In this document: positions 1 through 7,405 of the stretch, in pieces | Layout: each line of letters starts with the position of its first letter | Numbering within the stretch: position 1 is the first letter of the stretch | Source of the DNA: a virus | DNA: 33,058 nt | Virus record (IMG/VR): IMGVR_UViG_3300042305_002109 | Coordinates: 1-33,058 of that record | Reading direction: 5' to 3' (one strand) | Notes under the pieces: model-generated | Database searches by the model: none | The model's input: only the letters and a program-made list of their open reading frames with translations | What the model was told of the DNA's origin: nothing | Made by a program: the position numbers and the translations under genes

Positions 1-490
1 GGGTTTGAGCCGCTGCCCCTTTCCAAAAGTTGATGCGAACCACATGACCCGCAGGCACGTTGGACGCTGTAAGCGTGACGGTCTGTGGCGTATTAAAGGC
101 AGGTTGCACTGCAAGTTGCTGACCACCAGTAGTTCTATTCACAATGTTCGCAGCCATTGCCCACGCGTTTCCATTGAATGGATTTGAGCCGTTCCATGAG
201 AGAATGAAATCAGACGTTGCAGGCATTGTGAAATCTTGGAAAAACGTCAACAGCCCCCCCGCCTCTTGAGGTGAACGTGTAAGGCCCTGAAGATTTGCGT
301 AATAGACGCCCCCAAGTAATCGAACCAATGAGTCGTTTGTAGCCACATTTACAAACGTGCCCCAGCCAAAAGGCACTGCTCTGCCCCACCAATTCGCAAC
401 ATTGCTGGTCATGCCAGTGACATTTGAAAAGTCACCGTTTACGACGCGTTCTTCAGCAAAGGCATACGGATTGATTACGAAAGCACTCAT
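1..490 (-). CDS. Adhesin/tail-fibre-like protein, C-terminus beyond window
   Basis: The ATG is at 490 and the frame stays open to base 1, giving about 163 residues; the C-terminus lies outside the window. The start overlaps the stop of the upstream tail fibre gene (ATGA), so the two are probably translationally coupled. The N-terminus contains VVNGDFSNVTG, and the region is rich in aromatic, Asn, Thr and Gly residues with alternating beta-type patterns. That resembles the opening of CBM4_9-type galactose-binding beta-sandwich domains, which phages use in receptor binding. Its place at the distal end of the structural operon fits an adhesin or fibre accessory protein. The domain assignment is inference from a short motif; the operon position is seen directly. 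Confidence 0.7.
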   Translation of the reverse strand, partial: MSAFVINPYAFAEERVVNGDFSNVTGMTSNVANWWGRAVPFGWGTFVNVATNDSLVRLLGGVYYANLQGLTRSPQEAGGLLTFFQDFTMPATSDFILSWNGSNPFNGNAWAMAANIVNRTTGGQQLAVQPAFNTPQTVTLTASNVPAGHVVRINFWKGAAAQT

Positions 491-2193
491 AAAGGACGGG
501 TTCCCTCCAAATATACTTTCAATCCTTTTCCTGCAAAAGAGCCGCCGACCTGTTGGACAAAAATGTTGAGCGCAATTGGTTGATCACCAAATATAGTCAT
601 GCTGTCAATGCTTGAAGCATGAGTTGTTCCGGCTGCTATAGTTACAGTTGCTAAATTATTAGTCCCCTGACGAAGATGCACGATTAGCGAAGATCCAGTC
701 GGGGCTTCAGTGACCGAAGCACGGAAAGTCGAGAATTCCCACTCGAAAAAGTTGGTGAACACGAGCTTTTGTCCAGTAGTCAAAGGGGATGACTCGTTCG
801 AACAAGCGGCGATGATTTGGTAAGGGACGTTTTCGACAGGAGGATAATACTGTATGAGACTCCACCCGTTTACGGTATCCCAGACTATAGTCGCCCACTG
901 AAACTTGGTACTCGCAAAGGCGGGGTCTAACTCCCCGAATTCCGTCTTAGTAAGAACGTTGGGTTTGTTAAGAATCTCCGCATCACCCGAAGTTGCGTTC
1001 CAGTCGGCCTTTGGAATATTCGCAATGTCCCGTCCATCAATATTCAGCCGATTACCCGGCCCTAAGTCCTGCCAATATACCGGATCGGTTACAGGTATAG
1101 ATTCATTGTCGAATTTCGCCCGATAAATCCGCCCTCCTGAATGCACTACATCCCCCGCAAGGTAGCGGGTTCCGTCAACAAGTGTATGGTTGGCAGTCCA
1201 CGGAACGGCGGCGTTGAAATAGAGGTCGTCGTGATTGTGGGCAGAAGGCGGAAACGAGGAGGGTTTATTTAGGATCTGCGCGTCCCCCGAGTTGGCGTTC
1301 CAATTAGCCTGCACGTTTGGACTGATCTCACTGTAAGAAGTGCCGTTCCAGACATATACTTTACCGTTGTCTGAAGTCACATACACGGAGCCACCTTGAG
1401 AAACAGCAACGCCAGTTGTAGGAAGAGCGGCAAAATTGGCTACGCTAACAAGTATATCCAAAGCGTCTCGTTGAGCTTGTGCATTTGCGGCAAGCAACAA
1501 AGCGCGGCCTGCGGCGGTGCTGTCGGAGATGGCCGAGGCGGGGTGAGTATGCTTTGAGGGGTTCTTGATCGACCAAGTGACGGGAGTGCTACCACCACCG
1601 ACTGCAACCAGTTCGACAGTCTCTCCATCAGCCAGAGTTATCAGGTCTGTAAAGCCAGTGCCGTATTGCGGACTCCCTTGGGGGGCGACTACCTCATATT
1701 GTCTGAGAACAACGCTCCACGGCCCACCAGCGTGAAACTGCGCGTTGTGGGTAAAGGTCAGGGTATCTCCGGGCTGCGCCCCATCATTCGACCTTGGCAA
1801 AGTGACCTTTCTGTTTTGTGAGAAGTTGTATGAGTTAAACGTGATAATTTGGTTCCTTCCGGCATTCACTACGGAATTGGCATTTGTCGTCCCCCCGATA
1901 TCGAAAGATATTCTAGACTCTTTCTGCCCTAGCGCGGTCTCCAACCCGGTCACTTCGCTTATGCTGGCCGCGACTACCTTCTCAACGAAATGCGAGTTAT
2001 CGACACCGTCTTTGAACCAATACTCCACGACAGAGTTGCCGCTTTTGATACCGACGGTTAAGCCCTGATAACGTAAGCCGGACGAGAGGTCAGCGAGCGC
2101 GAGCGCGGTAGTATCGTAAGGCCCGTACTTCGCATCGATGGGTTTAGGGGAGCCAACGACTACGCCGCTTGAAAGTTGAATTCCAGTAGGCAT
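487..2193 (-). CDS. Tail fibre protein
   Basis: A 568-residue protein that probably binds the host surface at the tail tip. It holds two fibre repeats of the type SGDA-x-ILNKP (about residues 300-312 and 400-412) and the metal-binding fibre motif HNHDDLYF near residue 318. After this comes a stretch of about 40 residues (about 332-375: YLAGDVVHSGGRIYRAK, then DPVYWQDLG) typical of chitin-binding ChtBD3/CBM5_12 modules. These features are common in long fibres of marine and freshwater phages. The start overlaps the stop of the upstream collagen-motif gene by one base, and the stop overlaps the next start by four, so the three genes form a tight unit. There are no GCTAGC sites in this gene or the next one downstream, unlike most of the window. 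Confidence 0.85.
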   Translation of the reverse strand: MPTGIQLSSGVVVGSPKPIDAKYGPYDTTALALADLSSGLRYQGLTVGIKSGNSVVEYWFKDGVDNSHFVEKVVAASISEVTGLETALGQKESRISFDIGGTTNANSVVNAGRNQIITFNSYNFSQNRKVTLPRSNDGAQPGDTLTFTHNAQFHAGGPWSVVLRQYEVVAPQGSPQYGTGFTDLITLADGETVELVAVGGGSTPVTWSIKNPSKHTHPASAISDSTAAGRALLLAANAQAQRDALDILVSVANFAALPTTGVAVSQGGSVYVTSDNGKVYVWNGTSYSEISPNVQANWNANSGDAQILNKPSSFPPSAHNHDDLYFNAAVPWTANHTLVDGTRYLAGDVVHSGGRIYRAKFDNESIPVTDPVYWQDLGPGNRLNIDGRDIANIPKADWNATSGDAEILNKPNVLTKTEFGELDPAFASTKFQWATIVWDTVNGWSLIQYYPPVENVPYQIIAACSNESSPLTTGQKLVFTNFFEWEFSTFRASVTEAPTGSSLIVHLRQGTNNLATVTIAAGTTHASSIDSMTIFGDQPIALNIFVQQVGGSFAGKGLKVYLEGTRPL

Positions 2194-3218
2194 TAGGTGG
2201 GGTTCCTTAGCTGAAGTGTTGTGTTGGAGTTAGTGAGCGGAAGAGGCGTAATGTGCATCTTGTACTCTACGGACCACAACGACGTAGCCACATCCTGTTG
2301 AGTAGCCACTGCGTTGAAAACAGACGTTATCGACCCGTTGTCCAAATCTGTGACGTAATACGTGGCTTTAGTAGTCAGCGCAGACTGATAAGCCACCCCG
2401 AGAAACTGATTGCTTAGGTTGTAGGGGACCGAAATTGTGCCACTCGCATCCCCAACGACTTTCGAAAGAACCGCTGACGTATGAATGGCCGTGGCATTAC
2501 CTGCCATAATAGCTGCCTTAAACTGGGCGGGAGTAAATGAGACGGGAGACTTGAGGTAATACCACGGATAAACCCCGGTAATGATAGGTGAACTAGTGCT
2601 ATCCGATACAGTGCCGTTTGGTTGACCGACATTCCGGTCAGCATCAAGCGCAGTGCTAGCATTTCCTTTGTTATCGAAATACAACCCCGTTCCCGGCTGA
2701 TGAACCACAGTAACAGCCCAATTATTTGAACCGAGAACAACCGGGACGTTTCCTAACGAATGCGTCCCTACATTAGGGACGGGTGTCCCCATTGCTGTAC
2801 CAGAATACGTGAAAGATATTGCGGGGCCTACTAGTTCAGGCCCTAAAGTGCCATTGCCGTTAGTAATACGCCCACGATCAAAAGTCGCCGTAAGCGTTCG
2901 GTTCACTACTGTGCCAACTTCCAAAACTCCTGAAAGCCCACTAACCGTGAGTGCAACAGACTTAGCTGTGCTTATAGAAGGAGAGACTGTCGGGAACAGA
3001 ATGACATCCAGAGCTTCCGAGAGCGTACGGGTCTTCCAAACGCTGGCTAATTCTGGGTCCGCTCCTCCGACTTCTGTGCTAAGAACGCTGTCTCCAACAC
3101 CGCTAGCATACAGTAGGGAAGCGCTTTCCCCCGGAGGACCCTGCGGACCTTGTGGGCCGACCGTGTTTACCTGAACAACAGTCGCAGCGGTAGAGATAAC
3201 TTCGATGACGTCAGCCAT
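2193..3218 (-). CDS. Structural protein with collagen-like segment
   Basis: A 341-residue virion protein, probably of the tail or fibre. After a short N-terminal segment it has a brief Gly-x-y run (GPQGPQGPPG, about residues 21-30), a common hinge or trimerisation motif in phage fibres. The remainder is rich in Ser, Thr, Val and Gly and looks beta-structured (for example SVALTVSGLSGVLEVGTVVN), consistent with Ig-like or fibre-shaft folds. No enzymatic motif is visible. Its ATG at 3218 abuts the stop of the preceding 119-residue gene, and its stop overlaps the tail fibre start, so it is translated as part of the fibre operon. The exact role is unassigned. Confidence 0.8.
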   Translation of the reverse strand: MADVIEVISTAATVVQVNTVGPQGPQGPPGESASLLYASGVGDSVLSTEVGGADPELASVWKTRTLSEALDVILFPTVSPSISTAKSVALTVSGLSGVLEVGTVVNRTLTATFDRGRITNGNGTLGPELVGPAISFTYSGTAMGTPVPNVGTHSLGNVPVVLGSNNWAVTVVHQPGTGLYFDNKGNASTALDADRNVGQPNGTVSDSTSSPIITGVYPWYYLKSPVSFTPAQFKAAIMAGNATAIHTSAVLSKVVGDASGTISVPYNLSNQFLGVAYQSALTTKATYYVTDLDNGSITSVFNAVATQQDVATSLWSVEYKMHITPLPLTNSNTTLQLRNPT

Positions 3219-3577
3219 TATCTCGTAACCTCCGGTGTAACTTCAGAGGGGCCTTCCAAAATACGAAGAACTTCACCTGAAGGGGAAACTAACTCCAAGT
3301 CCCAAACACCAGACCCCGCTGGTATATTTTGGGTCAAAATAGCAGTGGAGAACATATCAATACGGCCAAGCGCTCCCTCGGCTTGTAGCGTGATGCCTCC
3401 GTTCTCAGTATTCCACGTCGCCCAAACTGTGTTTGAAGAATACGAAGGACGCATCATCGAACGGGCGGTCCATCCCGTCAAATTTACAGGCGTTGCATTA
3501 GACGCAGTTGTCCCTGCCTTATAAATAAAGGTCTGCCGAAAAGTAGCGCCTTGATCGATTACGAGTTTATAAGTCAT
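3218..3577 (-). CDS. Conserved phage head-tail/baseplate-type protein
   Basis: A 119-residue protein beginning MTYKLVIDQGATFRQTFIYK, with VNLTGWTARSMMR in the middle and a C-terminus ending VWDLELVSPSGEVLRILEG then VTPEVTR. This arrangement matches a widespread family of small phage structural proteins with a beta-sandwich look, usually coded between capsid and fibre genes; that recognition is from memory. It probably takes part in the tail or baseplate, but no biochemical role can be read from it. The start lies within the last codons of the upstream Arg/Ser-rich gene, and the stop abuts the next start. Confidence 0.8.
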   Translation of the reverse strand: MTYKLVIDQGATFRQTFIYKAGTTASNATPVNLTGWTARSMMRPSYSSNTVWATWNTENGGITLQAEGALGRIDMFSTAILTQNIPAGSGVWDLELVSPSGEVLRILEGPSEVTPEVTR

Positions 3578-3749
3578 GGGAGTCGTCTAACCATACTCTA
3601 TCTCGTTTATGTTTGCGAGAAGTTCGTGAACGTTTTTTAGATGAGTCGCGAAAAGAATAATTATGTGAGTGATTGCGAGACTCGCGACGATGCTCGTCGT
3701 GTCTGTACTCGTCGTCCTCGAAAAGCTCGCGGTCGCGAACGCGGGGCAT
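3567..3749 (-). CDS. Small Arg/Ser-rich basic protein
   Basis: A 60-residue ORF with an acidic N-terminus (RELFEDDEY) followed by a strongly basic, His- and Ser-containing tail (RRESRNHSHNYS, then SSKKRSRTSRKHKRDR). It lies 8 bp after the preceding stop and overlaps the next gene by 11 bp, as expected of an operon member. Arg/Ser-rich sequence of this type could bind nucleic acid or be intrinsically disordered; no family is recognised. The composition differs sharply from its neighbours and the DNA is rich in TCGCGA-type words. It might be a chance ORF, but the snug fit between two real genes supports it. Confidence 0.5.
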   Translation of the reverse strand: MPRVRDRELFEDDEYRHDEHRRESRNHSHNYSFRDSSKKRSRTSRKHKRDRVWLDDSHDL

Positions 3750-3757
3750 AAACGAAA

Positions 3758-4048
3758 TTACGGCGTGGTGGGGCCGAATTTAAGTTTAAGCACTTCTTCG
3801 ATTCGTTTTGTGCGTTCGTCGATACGAATCAAAGTTTCCGCTCGCTCTGCCGCTGCTTTTTCGATGGCTGTGAGTCGCGCCTCTTGCCGCCCGTTTTCTT
3901 GGTTAATGTGCTGAATTTGGGTGGGTAAAACAATCCACCCATTCAACGCCACGAAACAGGTAACAAGAAGCGCGACCCCGGCGATTAACTCCCCGGCAGT
4001 CAAACGCAAGAGGTGTGTGGTACGAACCGCCTCCATTGTTATACTCAC
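3758..4048 (-). CDS. Membrane-anchored coiled-coil protein
   Basis: About 96 residues. One hydrophobic segment near residues 19-42 (AGVALLVTCFVALNGWIV) is followed by a charged helix with heptad spacing (HINQENGRQEARLTAIEKAAAERAETLIRIDE, quoted here in outline only by its ends HINQ and RIDE). One membrane span plus an exposed coiled coil suggests a holin-, spanin- or tail-associated membrane role, but no family could be fixed. The reading frame can start at GTG 4048, overlapping the upstream TGA, or at ATG 4036; coupling favours the GTG. It sits between the acidic post-capsid protein and the Arg/Ser-rich protein. Confidence 0.7.
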   Translation of the reverse strand: MSITMEAVRTTHLLRLTAGELIAGVALLVTCFVALNGWIVLPTQIQHINQENGRQEARLTAIEKAAAERAETLIRIDERTKRIEEVLKLKFGPTTP

Positions 4049-4407
4049 CCGACAGCTTCGTCTTTCGCGTCAGCGAAGCCCTTTTCAACCGCCGCCATGA
4101 AGTCAGGATCAGCAGGCTCTTCTTCCGCAACTTCAGCCTCTTCGGGTTCTGGAGCAGAAGCTGTAACGGGCAAGCCGTCGATAGCTTCCAAAAGAAGTTT
4201 TCCGCCAGACATCTTCACAGTTGCTAGCACGTCGAAGGGGCGCTCGTCGCCTGCTTCTTCCGGAGCCTCAAAACCAGCGGGGACGGGAATCTCAATAGCT
4301 GAGCCCTCATTCATCTCCGGGGTTTCTGGGGTTTCTTCCGAAGCTGCGGCCATCGCATCCTCCAAACCCGGCATCTCCTCCGGGGCCATTTCGGTGTCTT
4401 TAGCCAT
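4045..4407 (-). CDS. Acidic protein downstream of capsid gene
   Basis: A 120-residue, strongly acidic protein rich in Glu, Pro and Ala. It has disordered-looking ends around a more ordered core, residues about 60-82 (from FDVLATVKMSGGK to AIDGLPV). Short acidic proteins directly after the capsid gene are common in phages and are often minor head or decoration proteins, but no motif proves that here. The gene begins 63 bp after the capsid stop, and its TGA overlaps the GTG start of the next gene. Function unassigned. Confidence 0.7.
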   Translation of the reverse strand: MAKDTEMAPEEMPGLEDAMAAASEETPETPEMNEGSAIEIPVPAGFEAPEEAGDERPFDVLATVKMSGGKLLLEAIDGLPVTASAPEPEEAEVAEEEPADPDFMAAVEKGFADAKDEAVG

Positions 4408-4470
4408 AAAAAAGTATTCGGTCGGAGTGGGGGCAGGCCGAAGCCCACCCCCACTAACAACCGATGTTAA

Positions 4471-5670
4471 TTAGGCCGTAACCGTTCCGGCGCGTTTGAA
4501 CCGGATGACGTAACCGTACTCAGGCTTAATCGGCTTGGAACCGTTAGACATAACCGAGCGGAAGTAACCGATCGTTTTGTCCGGATTCAAGACTCGATCC
4601 TGAATATTCAACCATTTGAAGTCACCTTTATAGGCAACTGCGTCGAATTTGGTGTTGCCGCCCGGAGCCGTGATCGGCTTCGGAACCATGCTCACAAACA
4701 CGTCGCGATGGTAGACAATGGCGTCCTCGAACTCTGCTAGCTCGTAAGCCGGATTAACGATCCAGCCGCGAGCGCTAGCCGAGGTGTCCTTGATGAACGG
4801 ATAGACCCGCACCCACTTGTTGCCAGCAGTGTTGCCAGTAACGAAGTTGTACCTCGGAGCGAAGTCGTCAACCATGTGGTAGAAACCACGGAAGCTGCGT
4901 TCGATGCCGAGAGGAGTGAGAAGCTCATTGGCGCGAGTCGAGTAACGGAAGTCGTAACGAACGTTACCGTCGTTGTCGCGAATGAGGTTCATCGAAGCCT
5001 CAGAACCGAGGATGACGCCGAACTCAGGGCGACCATCCGCACGACCGAGAGGATTCAGGCCAGCACCGTCGCGAACGAGGCGCAGGTAAACTTTATCCAA
5101 CTGGGCTTGGGTGAGGGTGGCGGTAGGAGCCGTTTCAGCAATAGTGCTGGCAAACGTCTGTGCGCCGTGGGTGGCAACGCCCTTGTTCTCAGAGAGACGG
5201 ACGTACTCGTTACGATAGCGCTCTTTCCAGCTATAAGCGACGTTCTCAGTGAGGATGTCGAAGATGTTGGAAAGCTGCTCCTTGCGTTTGAAGGAGTAGC
5301 GCAGGTCGTTGATACAGAGCGGAGGACTCTCCAACGCGGTCTGCTTGAGGTTGTAGGTACGCAGGTAATGAGTGAACTCAATGACCGAAGCCTGCGGAAC
5401 GCAGTTCGCCGGATCGTTGACCACCGTATTGAAGGAAACGTCGTTCCACTTCGAGGTGATGTCACCACTGTTGTCAGAGACCGTAGGAAGCGAGCGACCG
5501 TAGGTGAGAACCGAAATGGTCTCGCCCATTTCATCGGGCCACGCTTCTTGTTTGGTCAGTTTGAGCCAGACGCTGGTGTCCAACGTCTTGCGATGGATGT
5601 CAGGGCCGATACGTCCGGCTTCTGCTTCCAGAATACTATTGATTTGATAATTGCTAAAGCTAGCAGGCAT
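4471..5670 (-). CDS. Major capsid protein
   Basis: A 399-residue protein starting MPASFSNYQINSILEAEAGR. The ATG at 5670 was chosen because a perfect Shine-Dalgarno (AAAGGAGG at 5675-5682) lies just upstream; the frame is open further but without a ribosome site. Size, high expression signal and position directly after the scaffold gene, downstream of terminase and portal, identify it as the major head protein. Many Asp, Tyr and Arg residues are interspersed through beta-like segments; the fold is presumably HK97-type but cannot be proven by eye. It is the only structural gene with its own long leader (229 bp) containing an inverted repeat, so it is probably independently boosted. A 325-codon antisense ORF here is a shadow. 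Confidence 0.85.
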   Translation of the reverse strand: MPASFSNYQINSILEAEAGRIGPDIHRKTLDTSVWLKLTKQEAWPDEMGETISVLTYGRSLPTVSDNSGDITSKWNDVSFNTVVNDPANCVPQASVIEFTHYLRTYNLKQTALESPPLCINDLRYSFKRKEQLSNIFDILTENVAYSWKERYRNEYVRLSENKGVATHGAQTFASTIAETAPTATLTQAQLDKVYLRLVRDGAGLNPLGRADGRPEFGVILGSEASMNLIRDNDGNVRYDFRYSTRANELLTPLGIERSFRGFYHMVDDFAPRYNFVTGNTAGNKWVRVYPFIKDTSASARGWIVNPAYELAEFEDAIVYHRDVFVSMVPKPITAPGGNTKFDAVAYKGDFKWLNIQDRVLNPDKTIGYFRSVMSNGSKPIKPEYGYVIRFKRAGTVTA

Positions 5671-5674
5671 AAAA

Positions 5675-5682
5675 CCTCCTTT
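5675..5682 (-). promoter_or_regulatory. Strong ribosome binding site of the capsid gene
   Basis: On the minus strand this reads AAAGGAGG, a full match to the 16S anti-Shine-Dalgarno, 4 bases before ATG 5670. It decides the capsid start. It stands out because many other leaders in this window have no such site. Confidence 0.85.
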
Positions 5683-5844
5683 GTTGAGTGTGAGACCCGC
5701 ATACATCCGAAACACCACACAGCGCCCAGAGACGCGGGTTTGATTCAGTCGGATGAGCGATACCGACACCCCGGAAAGGGGCTGCGCTCTAAAATACTGT
5801 CAGTGGTTTTTACGACTCCACAGAAGTCGCGCAGGATTGACTGC

Positions 5845-5885
5845 TCCTGCTAGCATGATGCAACCATCACATACCGCTAGCAGGA
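5845..5885. promoter_or_regulatory. Inverted repeat in capsid leader
   Basis: The 229-bp gap between scaffold and capsid genes holds TCCTGCTAGC at 5845-5854 and its exact reverse complement GCTAGCAGGA at 5876-5885, separated by 21 bases. A third arm, GCAGGA at 5831-5836, can pair with TCCTGC at 5845-5850, so two mutually exclusive hairpins are possible. Each main arm contains the recurrent palindrome GCTAGC. It may be an operator, an mRNA processing hairpin or a partial terminator. No clear -35/-10 pair was seen in the rest of the gap. Confidence 0.6.
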
Positions 5886-5899
5886 TGTCAAATAATTTT

Positions 5900-7108
5900 T
5901 TAGGACCCTATTCCGGCTTCGATGGCATCCAAAAAGGAAAGACCTTCGGGGGCAGCAGGGACGCCACCATCAGAAGTTCCCGCACCCGCTTTTGGCTTAC
6001 TCTTAGTGTACTTCGCCAAAGAAGTTTGCAATTCCTTAACTTTAGCATTGGCCTCTTTAACTTGACGGAGCACACCGGGCAAAAGAGCGGCTGCGAACGA
6101 GCTATAACTCTTCACATCGTTTGAAGCGTCTCCCAAAGTTGCGACTGCACTTCTAGCCATCTCGTAGGCCTTTGTCCGGTCAGACTCAGGCATATTCTTA
6201 ATGGGGCCGAGTTCGCTCAGCTTCTTCCAGACATCTTCAGAAGCCGAGAGAACTGCTTTTCGTTGTTCTGCGACGGTGGTTTCGTAAGCTTGCTTAGCCT
6301 CTGCCTGCTTCTGCGATACAAACTCTTTGTGATTATCGCGATACCAAGCTTTGCGCTCCATGATATTCCGCATCCCCCGAACCAGAAGATGAAGCTCCTG
6401 TTGGTCGAAAGTGTTCATGGAGGTGGCGACGTCTGTAAGCTCGTCGGAGGGTGTTCCCTTTTCAGCGCTCTCTTCAATAGCCCGCTCCAGAAGTCGTTTG
6501 GACACGCTGTACTTCTCGGAAAGAGCACCCGCACTACGCAAGGTATCAACCAAAGGGCGGATGACCTGCTCTTTATACTCAGGGGTCGTCTCTACAGAGA
6601 TAGTGGACAGTTCGGTCGAAACCTCTTCCAGCTTGGATTTAAGGACTTTGTTCTCTTCAGCTAGCTTCTGGACCTGTTCCGTATCTGCTGGCTTTTCGGA
6701 AGGCGACTCTTTGAGTTTTTGAAGCTCGGCCTTGGTCGTTTCAAGCTGCTTGGACAACTCCCGGTTCTTGACGCGGTACTCTTTGAAAGCCCGTCTCGCC
6801 TCGACAGACATATTCGTCGGCTCCGTTTCCTCGGAAGTTTCTTCGGAAGATGACTCTGTTTTATCGTCGGCACTCTCTGACTTTTCGTCCGACTTTTCAG
6901 TTTCCTTGGCTTCCTCGGAAGTGGGCTCTTCGACGTTTTCTTCCCCAAAGACATTATCCAGACGATCCAACCACGACTCAGAAGAACTCGAAGAAGAGTC
7001 AGCGGTTTGAGAAGTCGCTTCGCTAGTGCTAGCAACATCGGATGTGGTTTGAGGAGTTTCGGAAACCGGGGCTTCCGACAACGGGGCTTGTGCATTTTCT
7101 GTGGACAT
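5900..7108 (-). CDS. Head scaffolding protein
   Basis: 402 residues, very rich in Glu, Lys and Ser. A Ser/Glu/Thr-rich disordered N-terminal third is followed by long coiled-coil stretches (about residues 100-175, around REL-SKQLETTKAELQKLKES) and a further helical region, ending in a short Gly/Ala-rich linker and a conserved-looking tail SFLDAIEAGIGS. Position between portal and major capsid genes, predicted helical content and acidity are typical of phage scaffolding proteins, which guide procapsid assembly and leave before DNA packaging. No protease motif is visible. It follows the small 95-residue gene by 6 bp. Confidence 0.8.
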   Translation of the reverse strand: MSTENAQAPLSEAPVSETPQTTSDVASTSEATSQTADSSSSSSESWLDRLDNVFGEENVEEPTSEEAKETEKSDEKSESADDKTESSSEETSEETEPTNMSVEARRAFKEYRVKNRELSKQLETTKAELQKLKESPSEKPADTEQVQKLAEENKVLKSKLEEVSTELSTISVETTPEYKEQVIRPLVDTLRSAGALSEKYSVSKRLLERAIEESAEKGTPSDELTDVATSMNTFDQQELHLLVRGMRNIMERKAWYRDNHKEFVSQKQAEAKQAYETTVAEQRKAVLSASEDVWKKLSELGPIKNMPESDRTKAYEMARSAVATLGDASNDVKSYSSFAAALLPGVLRQVKEANAKVKELQTSLAKYTKSKPKAGAGTSDGGVPAAPEGLSFLDAIEAGIGS

Positions 7109-7114
7109 AAAGGT

Positions 7115-7402
7115 TTACTTGTTTGCTCCAGTTCGTCTCCAAGGCTGGAGGTCAACTGTTTCGGGTTTGATCGGCTGAACTGCCAAAGACTGGAAATTGC
7201 GAAGACACTCGAAATAGCCCTCTCGACGGGCGTTAATAAGAGCCCCGTGCTGAATCGGGTCTGTTCCCTGTGGAACAGGCTTCATAACTGGGAGCCCGTG
7301 GTCTCTCAAAACAGCGACGGCTTCCTGCATAACAGGATTCGCTAAAGCTTCTTTGAAGAGGATGACTTTATCCTCGTTCGCGTACCATTCCGCGAGGGTC
7401 AT
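7115..7402 (-). CDS. Small conserved protein of the head operon
   Basis: 95 residues, predicted helical, with a central segment LANPVMQEAVAVLRDHGLP and a C-terminal helix (INARREGYFECLRNFQSLA). Small proteins of this general shape occur between portal and scaffold genes in podovirus-like and siphovirus-like phages; the role is unknown. It begins 3 bp after the portal stop and ends 6 bp before the scaffold start, so it is firmly within the head assembly operon. Confidence 0.75.
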   Translation of the reverse strand: MTLAEWYANEDKVILFKEALANPVMQEAVAVLRDHGLPVMKPVPQGTDPIQHGALINARREGYFECLRNFQSLAVQPIKPETVDLQPWRRTGANK

Positions 7403-7405
7403 AAA

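Noticed and set aside
4876-5853. 325-codon plus-strand ORF
   Set aside because: It lies opposite the major capsid gene, has no ribosome site and its composition mirrors capsid codon use.
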